Origin: Nevskiaceae bacterium
GTDB taxonomy: Bacteria > Pseudomonadota > Gammaproteobacteria > Nevskiales > Nevskiaceae
Direction of reading: 5' to 3'
Length of the DNA: 64,000 nt
Assembly: GCA_004298465.1 (NCBI GenBank)
Contig: SCRT01000005.1
Span: 150,001-214,000, forward strand
Within the stretch, counting starts at the first letter, position 1. Each line of letters opens with the position of its first letter. The notes under the pieces were generated by a model. The model saw nothing but the letters and a program-made list of their open reading frames with translations. It was not told the origin of the DNA and ran no database searches. Of this stretch, positions 17,332 to 26,497 are shown piece by piece. The position numbers were made by a program, and so were the translations under genes.

Positions 17332-18816
17332 CTACACGTTCGTGCTACGCGAAGCCTTCATCCCTTCCCAATCCTTCGGCACCAGCGAGTGGTCATGGTG
17401 ACCACCCGGATCGGGGTAGCGCATCACGATGTCGTTTGTCTCGACGTCCAGAACGACGACGCCCGACTCTCCGCCCTGGTTGCCGCTGTAGACAGCCGTC
17501 ATGTAGTTGCCGTCCACGGTCGGTTCGCAGGTATGCGGGTCTGGGCCGATGTCGATCTTGGCCTCGATCTTCCAGGTCTTCGTCGACACCTTGGCAATGT
17601 AGCCACGCAGCGGTGGCCGCGCCCAGGCCGTGAAGTACACATACTTGGAATTTGGCAGGTTGCCCATGTGCAGTGGCAAGTGGGTCTTGCCGTAACCTTC
17701 CACGAAGGCGACCTTCTTCCACTTCAGCGGGTCCGAATCCCCGGACACAAACACCGCGTTGTTGTTCTCCAGCACGTTGTTGCAGGAGATGAAGTGTTCG
17801 CCGTTCGTCACGAACCCGGCTTCGTGTAGCGGTGTCGGCACGGCGCTGATGTTGTACACCCAAGTGTAGCCGGTCTGGCGTACGAGCTTGAAATGGTCCG
17901 GCGCACCGCTGCCGGTTCCCATCACCGTCACCGGCGTCCAGGTCCGCGTGTCGATGACCGGCGTGGCACCCAGGCGACGCAACAGGACCGTGCCGAAAGG
18001 CAGTTCCGGGTGCCATGTCCAGGCATCGACGAAGGTCGCGGTCGGATCGGCCGGCATCAATTCCTCGCCGAGCATGGCTTCGTGGGAAGTCTTTTCACCC
18101 TTGCGCCCGAGCAGGTCGAACTTGCCGCTGGAATCCGGGAAGATGCGGCTGATGATGAGGTTCTTCGTGACCGGCTCGTAGTCGAACTTGAAGGCCGCCA
18201 CAAATTTCGGGTCATCGTCCACGGTCACGATGAGACTGATGTCCTTCTGGCCATCCGAGAAGGAAACATACTTGTTCTCGTTCACGCCCACGCCGATTGA
18301 GGTGTGAACCCCAAGGGCCATGCCGAACTTCGCCGCGATGTCCTTCTTGACCGAGATGCGGTTCTGCGGCCCGGAGCCGTCGTAGTGCATCTTCCACATG
18401 CCGAAGGTGCCGCGATTGCGCCATTCCGGCGCCATTTCGTTGACGTACGGAGATTCCGGCGGCTGCATCGTGAAGTAGAAGTCGAAACCCTTGTAGGGAT
18501 CGGCCGACGGCATCGAAGCGATGTGGTGGGGAATCGGGTAGTCGATGCCCAGCAATCCGCACGGGAACCAGGCCAGCGTTTCGCACTTGGCCATGTCCAG
18601 CACGTTGATGTTGCCGCTGAACTTGCCGGGCAGCACCAGGACATTGCCCTCGAAGCGATCAAGAAAGGACCCGTACTTGAAGTTGGGGACGGTCAGTCGT
18701 GCCGCTTCGGCACGACTGAACTCGGACAGATTGATCAGCGTCCCCATTCCAGCCACGGTCCCGGCGCTCGCCGCGTAGCGCAGGAAATCCCGACGCGAGA
18801 CGATTTTCCTAGACAT
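17332..18816 (-). CDS. Tat-exported beta-propeller protein of the sulfur locus, function unknown
   Basis: A 494-residue protein starting with a twin-arginine signal (SRRDFLRYAAS, then a hydrophobic stretch to about 38). The mature part has repeated beta-propeller-like units and many conserved-looking His residues in loops: YPIPHHIAS, TWHPELPFG, PTPLHEAG, LPLHMGN, DPHTCEPTVDG and GHHDHS near the end. This His layout recalls the copper-binding propeller of nitrous-oxide reductase, but the CuA domain is absent and the match is weak. AGGAGGGG lies four bases before the ATG. It sits between sox and cus genes, so a periplasmic copper or sulfur enzyme is a reasonable guess. Confidence 0.6.
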   Translation of the reverse strand: MSRKIVSRRDFLRYAASAGTVAGMGTLINLSEFSRAEAARLTVPNFKYGSFLDRFEGNVLVLPGKFSGNINVLDMAKCETLAWFPCGLLGIDYPIPHHIASMPSADPYKGFDFYFTMQPPESPYVNEMAPEWRNRGTFGMWKMHYDGSGPQNRISVKKDIAAKFGMALGVHTSIGVGVNENKYVSFSDGQKDISLIVTVDDDPKFVAAFKFDYEPVTKNLIISRIFPDSSGKFDLLGRKGEKTSHEAMLGEELMPADPTATFVDAWTWHPELPFGTVLLRRLGATPVIDTRTWTPVTVMGTGSGAPDHFKLVRQTGYTWVYNISAVPTPLHEAGFVTNGEHFISCNNVLENNNAVFVSGDSDPLKWKKVAFVEGYGKTHLPLHMGNLPNSKYVYFTAWARPPLRGYIAKVSTKTWKIEAKIDIGPDPHTCEPTVDGNYMTAVYSGNQGGESGVVVLDVETNDIVMRYPDPGGHHDHSLVPKDWEGMKASRSTNV

Positions 18817-18892
18817 ATCACCCCTCCTGAATACACAGTCTGCAAAAAATGGCAGTCTGAAAGATGTGGAACTTGGTCTGTCACTTTCGACC

Positions 18893-19648
18893 TCAGCTCT
18901 TGAAGTCGGCGGCCTTCCACTGTTTGTGGTCGCTGCCGAAGATCCGGACGATCTTGCCCTTACCGTTGACGACGAAATAAGTTGGCAGGTCACGCACCCG
19001 CAAGCGGTTCGTGAAACCGTCCGCCGCATAGATGTCGTTGTGGACCCAGTAAAACGGCAGGGTCAATCCGTAATCCTTGCCCACCACCTTGATCGTGCGC
19101 CCGGTGTTGGCCATGATCGTGCCGGGTTGCAAAGCGCTGCCGAACTGGGAGACGTTGACCAGGATCACGTCTGATCCCGGGCTCTCCGCCTTCACCGCCT
19201 TCTGGAACTGCGCCAGATCCTTCATCACGGCCGGTGCGGAGATGAAGGCCATTGCCAGGATCAGCGGCTTGCCGGGGTGCACGAGCTCGCTGAGCTTGTG
19301 CGGCTTGTTGTTCTCATCGAAGACGGTCACATCCAGCGGGAATTTGTCGCCTGGCTTCAGCCCCTTGGCAAACACGTCGCCGCCAACTTCCTTGCTCGTC
19401 GCAAAATCGCCGACGCCGGCCGGAAACGTGTTGTGATACTTGTAGGCCGATGCGTTGTCGCTGCTCGTCGACGGTGCCAGGTAAGTGTCTGCAGCAACCG
19501 CCGACGCTGCCATTCCCGCGCAGGCTGCAGCCACTGCCGCCACCGCCAGCGTCTTCAGGGTCTGCCTACCATGTCCCCTCCGAGTCTTCGCCTGAAGTCC
19601 GGAATTTCCTTTTTCGACGTACTCGACTGCTCTCGCTTTAGTCGTCAT
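18893..19648 (-). CDS. Exported thioredoxin-fold protein lacking CxxC
   Basis: A 251-residue protein with a long signal (to about residue 53) and a redoxin/TlpA-like domain: GDKFPLDVTVFDENN, LAMAFISAPAVMKDL, YFVVNGKGKIVRIFG. At the normal CxxC position it has Ser-Ala-Pro-Ala (137-140), so disulfide chemistry is not possible there. GGAGGGCAAGGAA precedes the ATG at 19648. Downstream of it on the same strand is the beta-propeller gene, 76 bp away. It may be a chaperone or binding protein for that partner; SCO-like roles are possible, though SCO Cys residues are missing too. Confidence 0.7.
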   Translation of the reverse strand: MTTKARAVEYVEKGNSGLQAKTRRGHGRQTLKTLAVAAVAAACAGMAASAVAADTYLAPSTSSDNASAYKYHNTFPAGVGDFATSKEVGGDVFAKGLKPGDKFPLDVTVFDENNKPHKLSELVHPGKPLILAMAFISAPAVMKDLAQFQKAVKAESPGSDVILVNVSQFGSALQPGTIMANTGRTIKVVGKDYGLTLPFYWVHNDIYAADGFTNRLRVRDLPTYFVVNGKGKIVRIFGSDHKQWKAADFKS

Positions 19649-20113
19649 TTCCTTGCCCTCCACAATTGTTGCACTGCAGTAACCCCATGACCACCATCTA
19701 TCCGGGAGGTTACGATCTGCGCTGCGACCGCCGACCGCTGCCTGCAAAAAGATCCAACGTCGCGCACCACCGGCTCGGTAAAAGCTGCGACATCGATCTC
19801 TGAACCCTATGGACGCCCCTCCCGTGCCAGAACTTTTCACTTGATCCTGAATCAAAGGATGTTCGTGAATGTTCTTGTCTGTTGAAATGAACATACGCGC
19901 TTCAGCAGCAGACAACCAATACATAAAACTTTGGCCGCAATGCCAATCGTGTATACGGCTGCCCACCGTCCATGCCAAGAATCGACGGCCAGCCACCGCC
20001 AGAGACCCGTGACGATCAAGGGCCGCGTCACGCAAGCGATCGGGCCAAACGGAGGAGTCAGCGCATCGAAATCACAGCGGCCGCGAGCGGGCCGCAAACC
20101 TCAACATCCACAC
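19649..20113. other. Intergenic region between soxB and the redoxin-like gene
   Basis: No gene seen. It holds an AT-rich segment with an inverted repeat ATGTTC (19869-19874) and GAACAT (19889-19894), a partial direct copy of ATGTTC at 19859-19864, and TTGAT-5-ATCAA at 19841-19855. Probably the promoter/operator region of the redoxin-like and beta-propeller genes. GCGGCC-7-GGCCGC at 20077-20095, just after soxB, is a weak terminator-like stem without a T-run. Confidence 0.4.
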
Positions 20114-21883
20114 TCACATCGAGGTGTCGTAATCGGCCAGGCCCGGATTGTTCTTCACGTTCCGCAGCCGCGGTTGATTGAGCCGATCGATGCGCGTGGC
20201 GTGCCGATCGCTGCGGAGATAGTTGGCGACTACATCCCAGACGGGTGCGCCCGTCGGCTCCGTGTTCACAGCAGCCCAGCCGGCAACCTTGTACTGCTTG
20301 TCCGCTTCCAGTGGCTTGCCGTTGTCCAGGCGCAGTGCCGTGAGCCGGGCGCCGATCTTCTCGCCCGGATCGCAGGTGTAGTTCAGGCCACCCACGCGCA
20401 CCATGTCACCACCCTGCTGCCGGTAGGCATCGGGGTTGAACAGGTTGTCGCAGACGTCTTCCATGGTGGCCTTGATCTGCGCACCGGTCATCGTCGAAAC
20501 ATAGGTGTTCGGATAGGTGATAGAAGTTTCCTGCATCACGTCCTCGAACGTCAGATGTTCGCCCGGCGGCACCGAGGTACCCCAGCGGAAGCCTGGCGAG
20601 AACGACAGATCGGCACCCAGCACCTTGCGCAGGGCGTTGCAGATCAGCTGATCCATGGTGCCGTTGAAATTGCCACGCCGGTACAGCAGCGACTCCGCCG
20701 TGCCCAGCGGCTCGGAGAGTTTCTTGGCGTAGGGTGCGCGCAGATCCGCGATCCATTTCGCCATGCCGGGCGCTGCGGGCAGCAGTTCGGAGAACACCGG
20801 CATGAGGCGGTAATTCCAGCGCTTCAGCCCCCCGCCGGCGGCGATCTCGACGTCCACGACACCGACGAACTTGCCGTTCGTGCCAGCATTCGTGACCAGC
20901 GTCTTGCCCTTGCCGTTTTCCACCAGGCTCGGTGCCGGCAGAGCGTCGTGCGTGTGCCCACCGAAGATGATGTCGATGCCACTCACCTTACCGGCGAGCT
21001 TGAGATCGGTATCCATCCCATTGTGCGAGAGCAGCACGACCAGCGCCGGTTTTTCCTTGTCGCGGATCGTGTCGACCAAGGTTTGCAGCTCCTGGTCATG
21101 GATCCCGTAGGACCAGTCGGGCGTGAAATGCGACGGATGCGCGACGTGGACATGTGGAAACGCCTGGCCGATGACCGCGACCCGCTGCCCGTTCAGCGTC
21201 TTGATCGCATACGGCTTGAATGCGTGCCCGGCATCGTCGTACGCCTTGGCGCCACTGAACGCGGCGTCATCCGACAGGAATACGTTTGCGGCCAAGAAAT
21301 CCGCCTTCAGCGCCGCAATGTTTTTACGAATGACGTCCGCCGGATAAGTGAACTCCCAGTGCCCCGTCATGCAATCCACACCGAGGCGGTTCGCGGCCTC
21401 GACCATGTCCGCGCCCTTGGTCCACAGCGCGGTGGCGGAACCTTGCCAGGTGTCGCCGCCGTCCATCAGCAGGCTGGCCTTCGCCTCGCCCCGCAACCGG
21501 TCGATCAGCGTCTTGATATGGGCAAAGCCACCCATGCGCCCGTAGCGTCGGGTACCGGCAACGTAGTCCAGGTATGTCAGCGCATGTGCGCGCCGCCCAC
21601 CTTCCGGGATGCCAAACTGCTTCAGCAACGCCTGCCCGACAAGATGCGGCGGGCGTCCAAAAGCTACCCCTACACCAATGTTGACGTTCGGTTCGCGGTA
21701 ATGGACCGGCAACAGCTGGCCATGGACATCGGTGATGTGGATGAGCCGGAAATCACCGGTCGGGGGCATCGCATACAATTTCTCGACGGCCTCGTCGGTG
21801 CTGGCGAACAGGCGTTCGGGCGCCAAGCCGAAAAGAATCGCCAGCGGCGCCAGCTTGATGAGTTCACGACGGCTCAGGGACAC
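20114..21883 (-). CDS. soxB: SoxB, sulfate thiohydrolase of the thiosulfate-oxidising complex
   Basis: A 589-residue periplasmic metallo-phosphoesterase-fold enzyme. It has an SRRELIKLAP leader (Tat-like), ITDVHGQLLPV and GGDTWQGS metal-binding motifs, GHWEF, LLSHNG, and FGGHTHDALP, all typical of SoxB and its dimanganese site. The GTG at 21883 has GAGGAG eight bases upstream and gives the usual length. Releases sulfate from SoxY-bound thiosulfonate during thiosulfate oxidation. Last gene of the soxCDXYZAKB operon, 25 bp after soxK. Confidence 0.97.
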   Translation of the reverse strand: MSLSRRELIKLAPLAILFGLAPERLFASTDEAVEKLYAMPPTGDFRLIHITDVHGQLLPVHYREPNVNIGVGVAFGRPPHLVGQALLKQFGIPEGGRRAHALTYLDYVAGTRRYGRMGGFAHIKTLIDRLRGEAKASLLMDGGDTWQGSATALWTKGADMVEAANRLGVDCMTGHWEFTYPADVIRKNIAALKADFLAANVFLSDDAAFSGAKAYDDAGHAFKPYAIKTLNGQRVAVIGQAFPHVHVAHPSHFTPDWSYGIHDQELQTLVDTIRDKEKPALVVLLSHNGMDTDLKLAGKVSGIDIIFGGHTHDALPAPSLVENGKGKTLVTNAGTNGKFVGVVDVEIAAGGGLKRWNYRLMPVFSELLPAAPGMAKWIADLRAPYAKKLSEPLGTAESLLYRRGNFNGTMDQLICNALRKVLGADLSFSPGFRWGTSVPPGEHLTFEDVMQETSITYPNTYVSTMTGAQIKATMEDVCDNLFNPDAYRQQGGDMVRVGGLNYTCDPGEKIGARLTALRLDNGKPLEADKQYKVAGWAAVNTEPTGAPVWDVVANYLRSDRHATRIDRLNQPRLRNVKNNPGLADYDTSM

Positions 21884-21908
21884 CTGATTCTCCTCGACCC
21901 GGAAGCGA

Positions 21909-22226
21909 TCAGCGCACGACGGCCTGTTTCCACAGGGTTTTCTGTTCTTCACACTGCTGCATGGAAACCTTCGCCAGCGCCTGTGCATGTTGCGCGGCCT
22001 TCAGGGCGCCATCTTCATCGCCTTTCTCGTGCAAGGCCTTCGCCTCGGCCAAGGCGTTGTCCGTCACGTTCCAGGCGCAGAATGTGTCCACCGCCTGTTT
22101 CTGTGCGGCCTGTGCCGCAGCGTAGACGGTGGCGAAATCCGCGGCTTGCGCGGGCACAACGGCCAGCGTCGGCACAGCCACACACAGTGCCGCCAGCAGC
22201 CCGCCCCGCAACATGGAAAGGCTCAT
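21909..22226 (-). CDS. soxK: SoxK, SoxXA-binding protein
   Basis: A 105-residue exported helical protein (signal ends AQA-ADF). The pattern W-x2-T-x3-L-AKALHEKGDEDGALKAA and CEEQK at the end resembles SoxXA-binding proteins (SAXB/SoxK), which tighten SoxXA assembly. Its ATG overlaps the soxA stop (ATGA). Two cysteines in the mature part are unusual. Confidence 0.75.
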   Translation of the reverse strand: MSLSMLRGGLLAALCVAVPTLAVVPAQAADFATVYAAAQAAQKQAVDTFCAWNVTDNALAEAKALHEKGDEDGALKAAQHAQALAKVSMQQCEEQKTLWKQAVVR

Positions 22227-23074
22227 GGCTGGGCTCCCGGGCCTGCCACCGGCAGGCCGTTGCTCATGTAGGTGAGGAAATACTCGAGGTTGCGATACTC
22301 CTCGCTCTGCGCCGGAAGCGGCATGGCTCGCACCTGCTCGAAACATTCCGAGAAGCGCCGGTCCAGCGTTCCCATCTCGCCCCAGGTGGAACGGTAGATG
22401 GGGAATTGGGAAACCATGCCCAACGCCGGAGAGACCACCTGCAGACGCAGGTGCTTGCCGGCCAGCTGGACGTGGCAGCTGGCACACGAGAAGTTAAGCT
22501 GACCGCGGCGCGCATAAAAGACGCGTTTGCCATCCTCATAGGCAGCGAGAGCCCGCGGATCATCGGGAACCTTGACGTCAAAACGCTTGCCTTCGGATGT
22601 CGATGCCATATAGGCGGAAATCGCCGCCAGGTCGCCGCGGTACGGCGCCAGCGGTTTGTCGCCGTGTTCCACCCGGCACGCGTTGATGGCCGATTCCAGG
22701 GTCACGACCTGTCCGGTCTTCTCGTCGAAACGCGGATAGGTCTGGCGGATGCCCACCCCGCCGTTGTCGAAACAATCGGCATAGTGCTTGCCGTCGGCCA
22801 GCGGCTGCTGGAACAGATCCTTGCCGTGATCGACGGCAAACGTGAAGGGAGGGAACTGCATGATGTCCTCCCATTGGGTCCGCAGGGCGGGGTCGAGCGC
22901 CACGCTGCCGGTGACGAAATCATCCGGCTTCACGCCCGGCAGCATGCCCGCATAAAGGCGCTGCAAGGCCACGCGGTCTTGCTCCGGTGTGGTCGCGGTC
23001 TCGGCCACGGCCGCGGTCATGGATACCGTGGCCGCGGCCAGCACTGCCAACCCCGCCGCAATCATGCTTTTCAC
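22223..23074 (-). CDS. soxA: SoxA, c-type cytochrome subunit of SoxXA
   Basis: A 283-residue exported cytochrome. One haem site, CASCH at 197-201, is present. The N-terminal haem site of dihaem SoxA is replaced by Cys101 and Cys133, as in monohaem SoxA where they form a disulfide. Cys244 (SECFEQVR) is the expected persulfide-modified active-site ligand. GTG at 23074 is chosen, with GGAGG upstream and a signal peptide ending VAE. Forms SoxXA with SoxX, joining thiosulfate to the SoxY Cys. Confidence 0.95.
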   Translation of the reverse strand: MKSMIAAGLAVLAAATVSMTAAVAETATTPEQDRVALQRLYAGMLPGVKPDDFVTGSVALDPALRTQWEDIMQFPPFTFAVDHGKDLFQQPLADGKHYADCFDNGGVGIRQTYPRFDEKTGQVVTLESAINACRVEHGDKPLAPYRGDLAAISAYMASTSEGKRFDVKVPDDPRALAAYEDGKRVFYARRGQLNFSCASCHVQLAGKHLRLQVVSPALGMVSQFPIYRSTWGEMGTLDRRFSECFEQVRAMPLPAQSEEYRNLEYFLTYMSNGLPVAGPGAQP

Positions 23075-23112
23075 GTGCACCTGCCTCCGTCCGGCGAGCC
23101 CGGCTTCACCGA

Positions 23113-23439
23113 TCAGCGGATTTCCGCAGTCGTGGCGTCGGACATGCCTTCGTTGTCCTGCCAGCTCACATCGATCTTGCCGCCCTTGGCGCCGCCGTCG
23201 AAACGGAAACCGATGAAGGGATCCTTGGACACGGCGCGACTCCATTGCGCCACGAACACCACCTTGCCACCATATTTGAAGGTGATGGTCTTGATGTAGT
23301 GCGCCGGGATCAGCTTGCCGGAAGCATCCTTCAGCAGCCCGGAATCCATCGGGTGGTGCACCAGGGCCTTGACGTCGACTTCGCCGTTCGCACCGGCCTT
23401 GGCCAGTACCCGGATCGTATTCTTGAGTTCTTCTGCCAC
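23113..23439 (-). CDS. soxZ: SoxZ, partner of the sulfur carrier SoxY
   Basis: A 108-residue Ig-fold protein with no signal peptide, normal for SoxZ, which is exported with SoxY through the Tat signal of the latter. Recognised by NTIRVLAKAGANGEVDVKAL and AHYIKTITFKYGG. GTG at 23439 has AGGAG seven bases upstream and starts 13 bp after soxY. Confidence 0.95.
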   Translation of the reverse strand: MAEELKNTIRVLAKAGANGEVDVKALVHHPMDSGLLKDASGKLIPAHYIKTITFKYGGKVVFVAQWSRAVSKDPFIGFRFDGGAKGGKIDVSWQDNEGMSDATTAEIR

Positions 23440-23452
23440 GTTCCTGCTCCTT

Positions 23453-23932
23453 TTAGCCGCCACAACCGCCGACAGTGACCTTGACGCTCTTCGTTGCACT
23501 GAAAAGCTTGCCTTGCGACTCCACGATGGCGATCACATCCGAGGTCTTGCCCATCTTGATGCGATTGGAGACATAGGGCTTCGTGCCCTTCGGCAGGATG
23601 AACTCCGCGACCAGCGGATAGGGGTTCTCCGGTACCAGGAAGAACATGCGCGTCACATCCGGCAGCGTCGATTCCACAGTGATCGGCACTACTGCTCCGT
23701 TCGCCGCGATCTCCGGCGCCGTCAGCTTCACCTTGTCACTGGGCGTGGCCGTCTGGCCGTTGAAAAGCGCCTTGAGAGCGTCGCCTTCCTTCTTGTCCTC
23801 GAAAGCCTGGTCGGGATACGCCGGCACGGCGTCCGCCGCCCGGGCCATGCCCCCCAGCGCCAGAAAGCCCAGCGCACCGCCTGTCAGGGCCAGGACGCGG
23901 CGACGCGTCAGTTTCGTCTCTCGTGCATTCAT
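23453..23932 (-). CDS. soxY: SoxY, sulfur-carrier subunit
   Basis: A 159-residue protein with a Tat signal (LTRRRVLALTGG) and the C-terminal swinging arm VTVGGCGG. Cys157 carries the covalently bound sulfur intermediates passed between SoxXA, SoxB and SoxCD. GGAG lies eight bases before the ATG at 23932. Confidence 0.97.
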   Translation of the reverse strand: MNARETKLTRRRVLALTGGALGFLALGGMARAADAVPAYPDQAFEDKKEGDALKALFNGQTATPSDKVKLTAPEIAANGAVVPITVESTLPDVTRMFFLVPENPYPLVAEFILPKGTKPYVSNRIKMGKTSDVIAIVESQGKLFSATKSVKVTVGGCGG

Positions 23933-23975
23933 GAAAAGCTCCATCAACTCCAAGAAAAATCAGGTTGTCCAGGGT

Positions 23976-24374
23976 TCACAACGACAACAGGTAAGCCACG
24001 ATCTGCCGGATCTCGGCTTCCGAAAGCGCATGGTTCTTGCCGTAGGTCGGCATCACCGTCATCGGGTTGTACTTCTGTTCATCGTAAATGCGGTCATAGA
24101 GAAATTCGGAATCCGGGAAGCGCGTCTTCATGTCCTTGAGTGCCGGCCCCGCATTGCCGGTCTGCGTGCCACCGGACAACGCGTGGCATGCCAGGCAATT
24201 GCCTTTCTTGCGGTCGAAGGTCAGGGCCTTGCCCGCGGCGACGTCGGCGGCATTCGCGGCGCCCTCCGCAGCCACCGCCAGGTGTGGACTCCAGAGCACC
24301 GGCAACGCCAACGCCAACGCCAACGCCAACGCTGCAGCGAACCCCCCAACCTTGTGCAGCAATGAAATCGTCAT
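23976..24374 (-). CDS. soxX: SoxX, c-type cytochrome subunit of SoxXA
   Basis: A 132-residue exported monohaem cytochrome with KKGNCLACHALSGG (haem Cys58/Cys61/His62) and NPMTVMPTYG supplying the Met ligand. GGAG eight bases before the ATG at 24374 sets the start. The signal peptide core is a run of Ala-Leu encoded by five tandem copies of a 6-bp unit (24303-24332). Pairs with SoxA. Confidence 0.95.
   Translation of the reverse strand: MTISLLHKVGGFAAALALALALALPVLWSPHLAVAAEGAANAADVAAGKALTFDRKKGNCLACHALSGGTQTGNAGPALKDMKTRFPDSEFLYDRIYDEQKYNPMTVMPTYGKNHALSEAEIRQIVAYLLSL
24303..24332. repeat. Hexanucleotide tandem repeat in soxX signal peptide
   Basis: Five perfect copies of CAACGC on the plus strand, read as Ala-Leu repeats on the coding strand. 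Slippage would lengthen or shorten the hydrophobic core by two residues without a frameshift. Confidence 0.9.
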
Positions 24375-24413
24375 GAAACTCGCTCCACCATCCATCGTCG
24401 TAGCGTCCCCACT

Positions 24414-25064
24414 TTACTTCCCGTCGGCCGGTCCTGTGGTGGGCGGTGTGAGCCCTTTCAGGTCCTTGGCATTCGTCTTGACCTCAAGCGCGCTGCCCGC
24501 CGCACACCCCTTCATGCACCGCTTCGCATGCGTGTCCGGCTTCAGGTCGTTGACGATCAGACCGTTGCGGTTCGGCATCTGCACCTTTGCCAGCGTCTGG
24601 GCGTCGGCCACGAAATCCGACCCGACGAGGTTGTTGAGGTTGAGCAGGTAGGCTGTGATCGCATAAGTCTCCTCATCCGTCAGCGAACCCGGCATCGGGA
24701 ACGGCATGGCTCGACGAATATAGTCGAAAATCTTCGGCGCGTAAGGCCAGTAGTTGCCAATCGTCTTAACCGGCGGGGTGGCCTTGAGGTCATCCAGGGA
24801 GGAATTGTTCAGGTTCGGAAACTTTGCCACACCTTCACCAAACAGGCCGTGGCACGCCGAACACCTGGCCTCGTACAAGGGCTCGCCCTGTGCAACCGTA
24901 CCCTGCCCAGGCGGCAATCCTTCACCATCCGGGAACACGTCGACATCCCACCCTTTCACCTGGGCTGCCGTGGGTGTGGTGCCATAGGCATAATGCACCG
25001 GCTGAGCGGCCAGCGCGCAAGCTGGTAGGGCCAACAAAACGAGCGCTTGCCACGCCTTGCTCAT
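24414..25064 (-). CDS. soxD: SoxD, c-type cytochrome subunit of sulfane dehydrogenase
   Basis: A 216-residue exported cytochrome with one haem motif CSACH (68-72) and GWDVDVFPDGEGLP upstream, the usual SoxD pattern. It is shorter than dihaem SoxD of Paracoccus and closer to the monohaem type. A C-terminal CMKGC pair is of unknown role. Start at 25064 gives a clean signal peptide; ATG 25088 overlaps soxC. Takes electrons from SoxC. Confidence 0.88.
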   Translation of the reverse strand: MSKAWQALVLLALPACALAAQPVHYAYGTTPTAAQVKGWDVDVFPDGEGLPPGQGTVAQGEPLYEARCSACHGLFGEGVAKFPNLNNSSLDDLKATPPVKTIGNYWPYAPKIFDYIRRAMPFPMPGSLTDEETYAITAYLLNLNNLVGSDFVADAQTLAKVQMPNRNGLIVNDLKPDTHAKRCMKGCAAGSALEVKTNAKDLKGLTPPTTGPADGK

Positions 25065-25071
25065 GCCCGTT

Positions 25072-26424
25072 TCAAGCGAGCTGCACATTGTGCACCTTCC
25101 CTTCCGCCGTCACCTGCCAGACCTGGATGGAATTGTTGTGGTAGACGCCACGGTCACCGCGCACCGCGCGCAATTCGTCGATCGTCGGCTGCACGTAGCC
25201 GGTCTCGTCGAGGGCCCGACTGGCCAGCAGCGCCGGCCCGCCATCCCATTGCCAGGGCACTGTGAAGCGCGTCAGCGACTTCGTCAGGACCGGGCCCTGC
25301 AGCTGCGCCGGCCGCCAGTTCGCGCCACCATCGAAGGATACGTCCACCGCCTTGATCTTGCCGCGCCCCGACCACGCCAGACCGCGGATCTCATACAGCC
25401 CCTTGCCGTGCTGCGGCGGCACCTCCGGACACGGGAACGTGATGACGGACTTGGCATCTTCATAGAAGTCGAAGGCCAGCGCCTTGCCGTCCGGCCGCAG
25501 TTCCGTGTATTCCGACGTCTCCTCGCGTGTGTACCACGGCCGGTCGCTGACCTTGATGCGGCGCACCCACTTGATGTTCATGTTGCCTTCGAAACCGGGG
25601 ATCACGGCCCGCACGGGATAACCCTGTTCGGCGCGCAGCGCCTCACCATTCTGCGAATAGGCCAGGATGCAGTCGTCCAACCCCTTCCACAACGGAATGC
25701 TGCGCGCCATCTTCGCGCCATCCGCACCCTCGATCAGCAACCACTTAGCTCCCTTTTTCACCCCGACCTGGTCGAGCAGGGTGGACAGCATCACGCCCGT
25801 CCACTCGGCACAGCTCAGCATGCCGTGCGTGTACTGCAGGGAGTCGAGCTGCGCCCGCTTCCATTCCATGGCGCCATTCGCCGCACATTCAACGAAATGC
25901 GTGCGACTGACCGCCGGATAACGCATCAGGTCATCCATCGTCAGCAGCAACGGCCGCTCGACCATACCGTGAATCAGCAGCCGATGTTCGGCCGGATTGA
26001 TTTGCGCACAACCCGAGTGATAGCGGCAGAAAAACAGGCCGTTCGGCGTGATCGTGCCATTGAGGTGCTGCAGTGGAGAGAAGTTGACCGATGCCTGCGG
26101 CGATTGTGTCAGCCATGCAACCTGGCGGCGGATCACGTCGGCCTGATATTTCACCGGCATTCCGTATGGCTGCCAGTCCACACCCGGCCCGAGCGTACGC
26201 GACCACGGCGGCAACCCAGGGGGGTATTTCGACCCCGCACTCGCAGGGACATCCGCAGCATGCGCGATCGACAGACCGGCAAACGCCGCACCAGCGAACG
26301 TTCCTGCCCCCGCCGTCAGCGCCTTGCGGAGGAACTGCCGGCGCTCAGCGCTGGGCAGTTGTCCTGCAGCGCCCTCGACCGCCTTCAGTATCTCGCGGGT
26401 ATCTCGCTCCGTTTGCGTCGCCAC
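25072..26424 (-). CDS. soxC: SoxC, molybdenum subunit of sulfane dehydrogenase
   Basis: A 450-residue sulfite-oxidase-family enzyme. A Tat signal (AERRQFLRKALTAGAG) is followed by the molybdopterin domain with the Mo-ligating Cys180 in FVECAANGAMEW and a C-terminal dimerisation domain. GTG at 26424 has AGGAGG eight bases upstream; a longer frame would begin inside the promoter. Oxidises the sulfane sulfur on SoxY, so its presence means complete oxidation of thiosulfate to sulfate. First gene of the operon. Confidence 0.95.
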   Translation of the reverse strand: MATQTERDTREILKAVEGAAGQLPSAERRQFLRKALTAGAGTFAGAAFAGLSIAHAADVPASAGSKYPPGLPPWSRTLGPGVDWQPYGMPVKYQADVIRRQVAWLTQSPQASVNFSPLQHLNGTITPNGLFFCRYHSGCAQINPAEHRLLIHGMVERPLLLTMDDLMRYPAVSRTHFVECAANGAMEWKRAQLDSLQYTHGMLSCAEWTGVMLSTLLDQVGVKKGAKWLLIEGADGAKMARSIPLWKGLDDCILAYSQNGEALRAEQGYPVRAVIPGFEGNMNIKWVRRIKVSDRPWYTREETSEYTELRPDGKALAFDFYEDAKSVITFPCPEVPPQHGKGLYEIRGLAWSGRGKIKAVDVSFDGGANWRPAQLQGPVLTKSLTRFTVPWQWDGGPALLASRALDETGYVQPTIDELRAVRGDRGVYHNNSIQVWQVTAEGKVHNVQLA

Positions 26425-26497
26425 GCCGCCTACCTCCTCATGGGGACACCAGTCGCTGTTCCTGCCGGAACCACGCACGGTGCTCTGTCGTGCACGC

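Noticed and set aside
19931..23299. 1122-codon open frame on the plus strand
   Set aside because: Runs antisense across soxB, soxK and soxA, all of which have clear motifs on the other strand.
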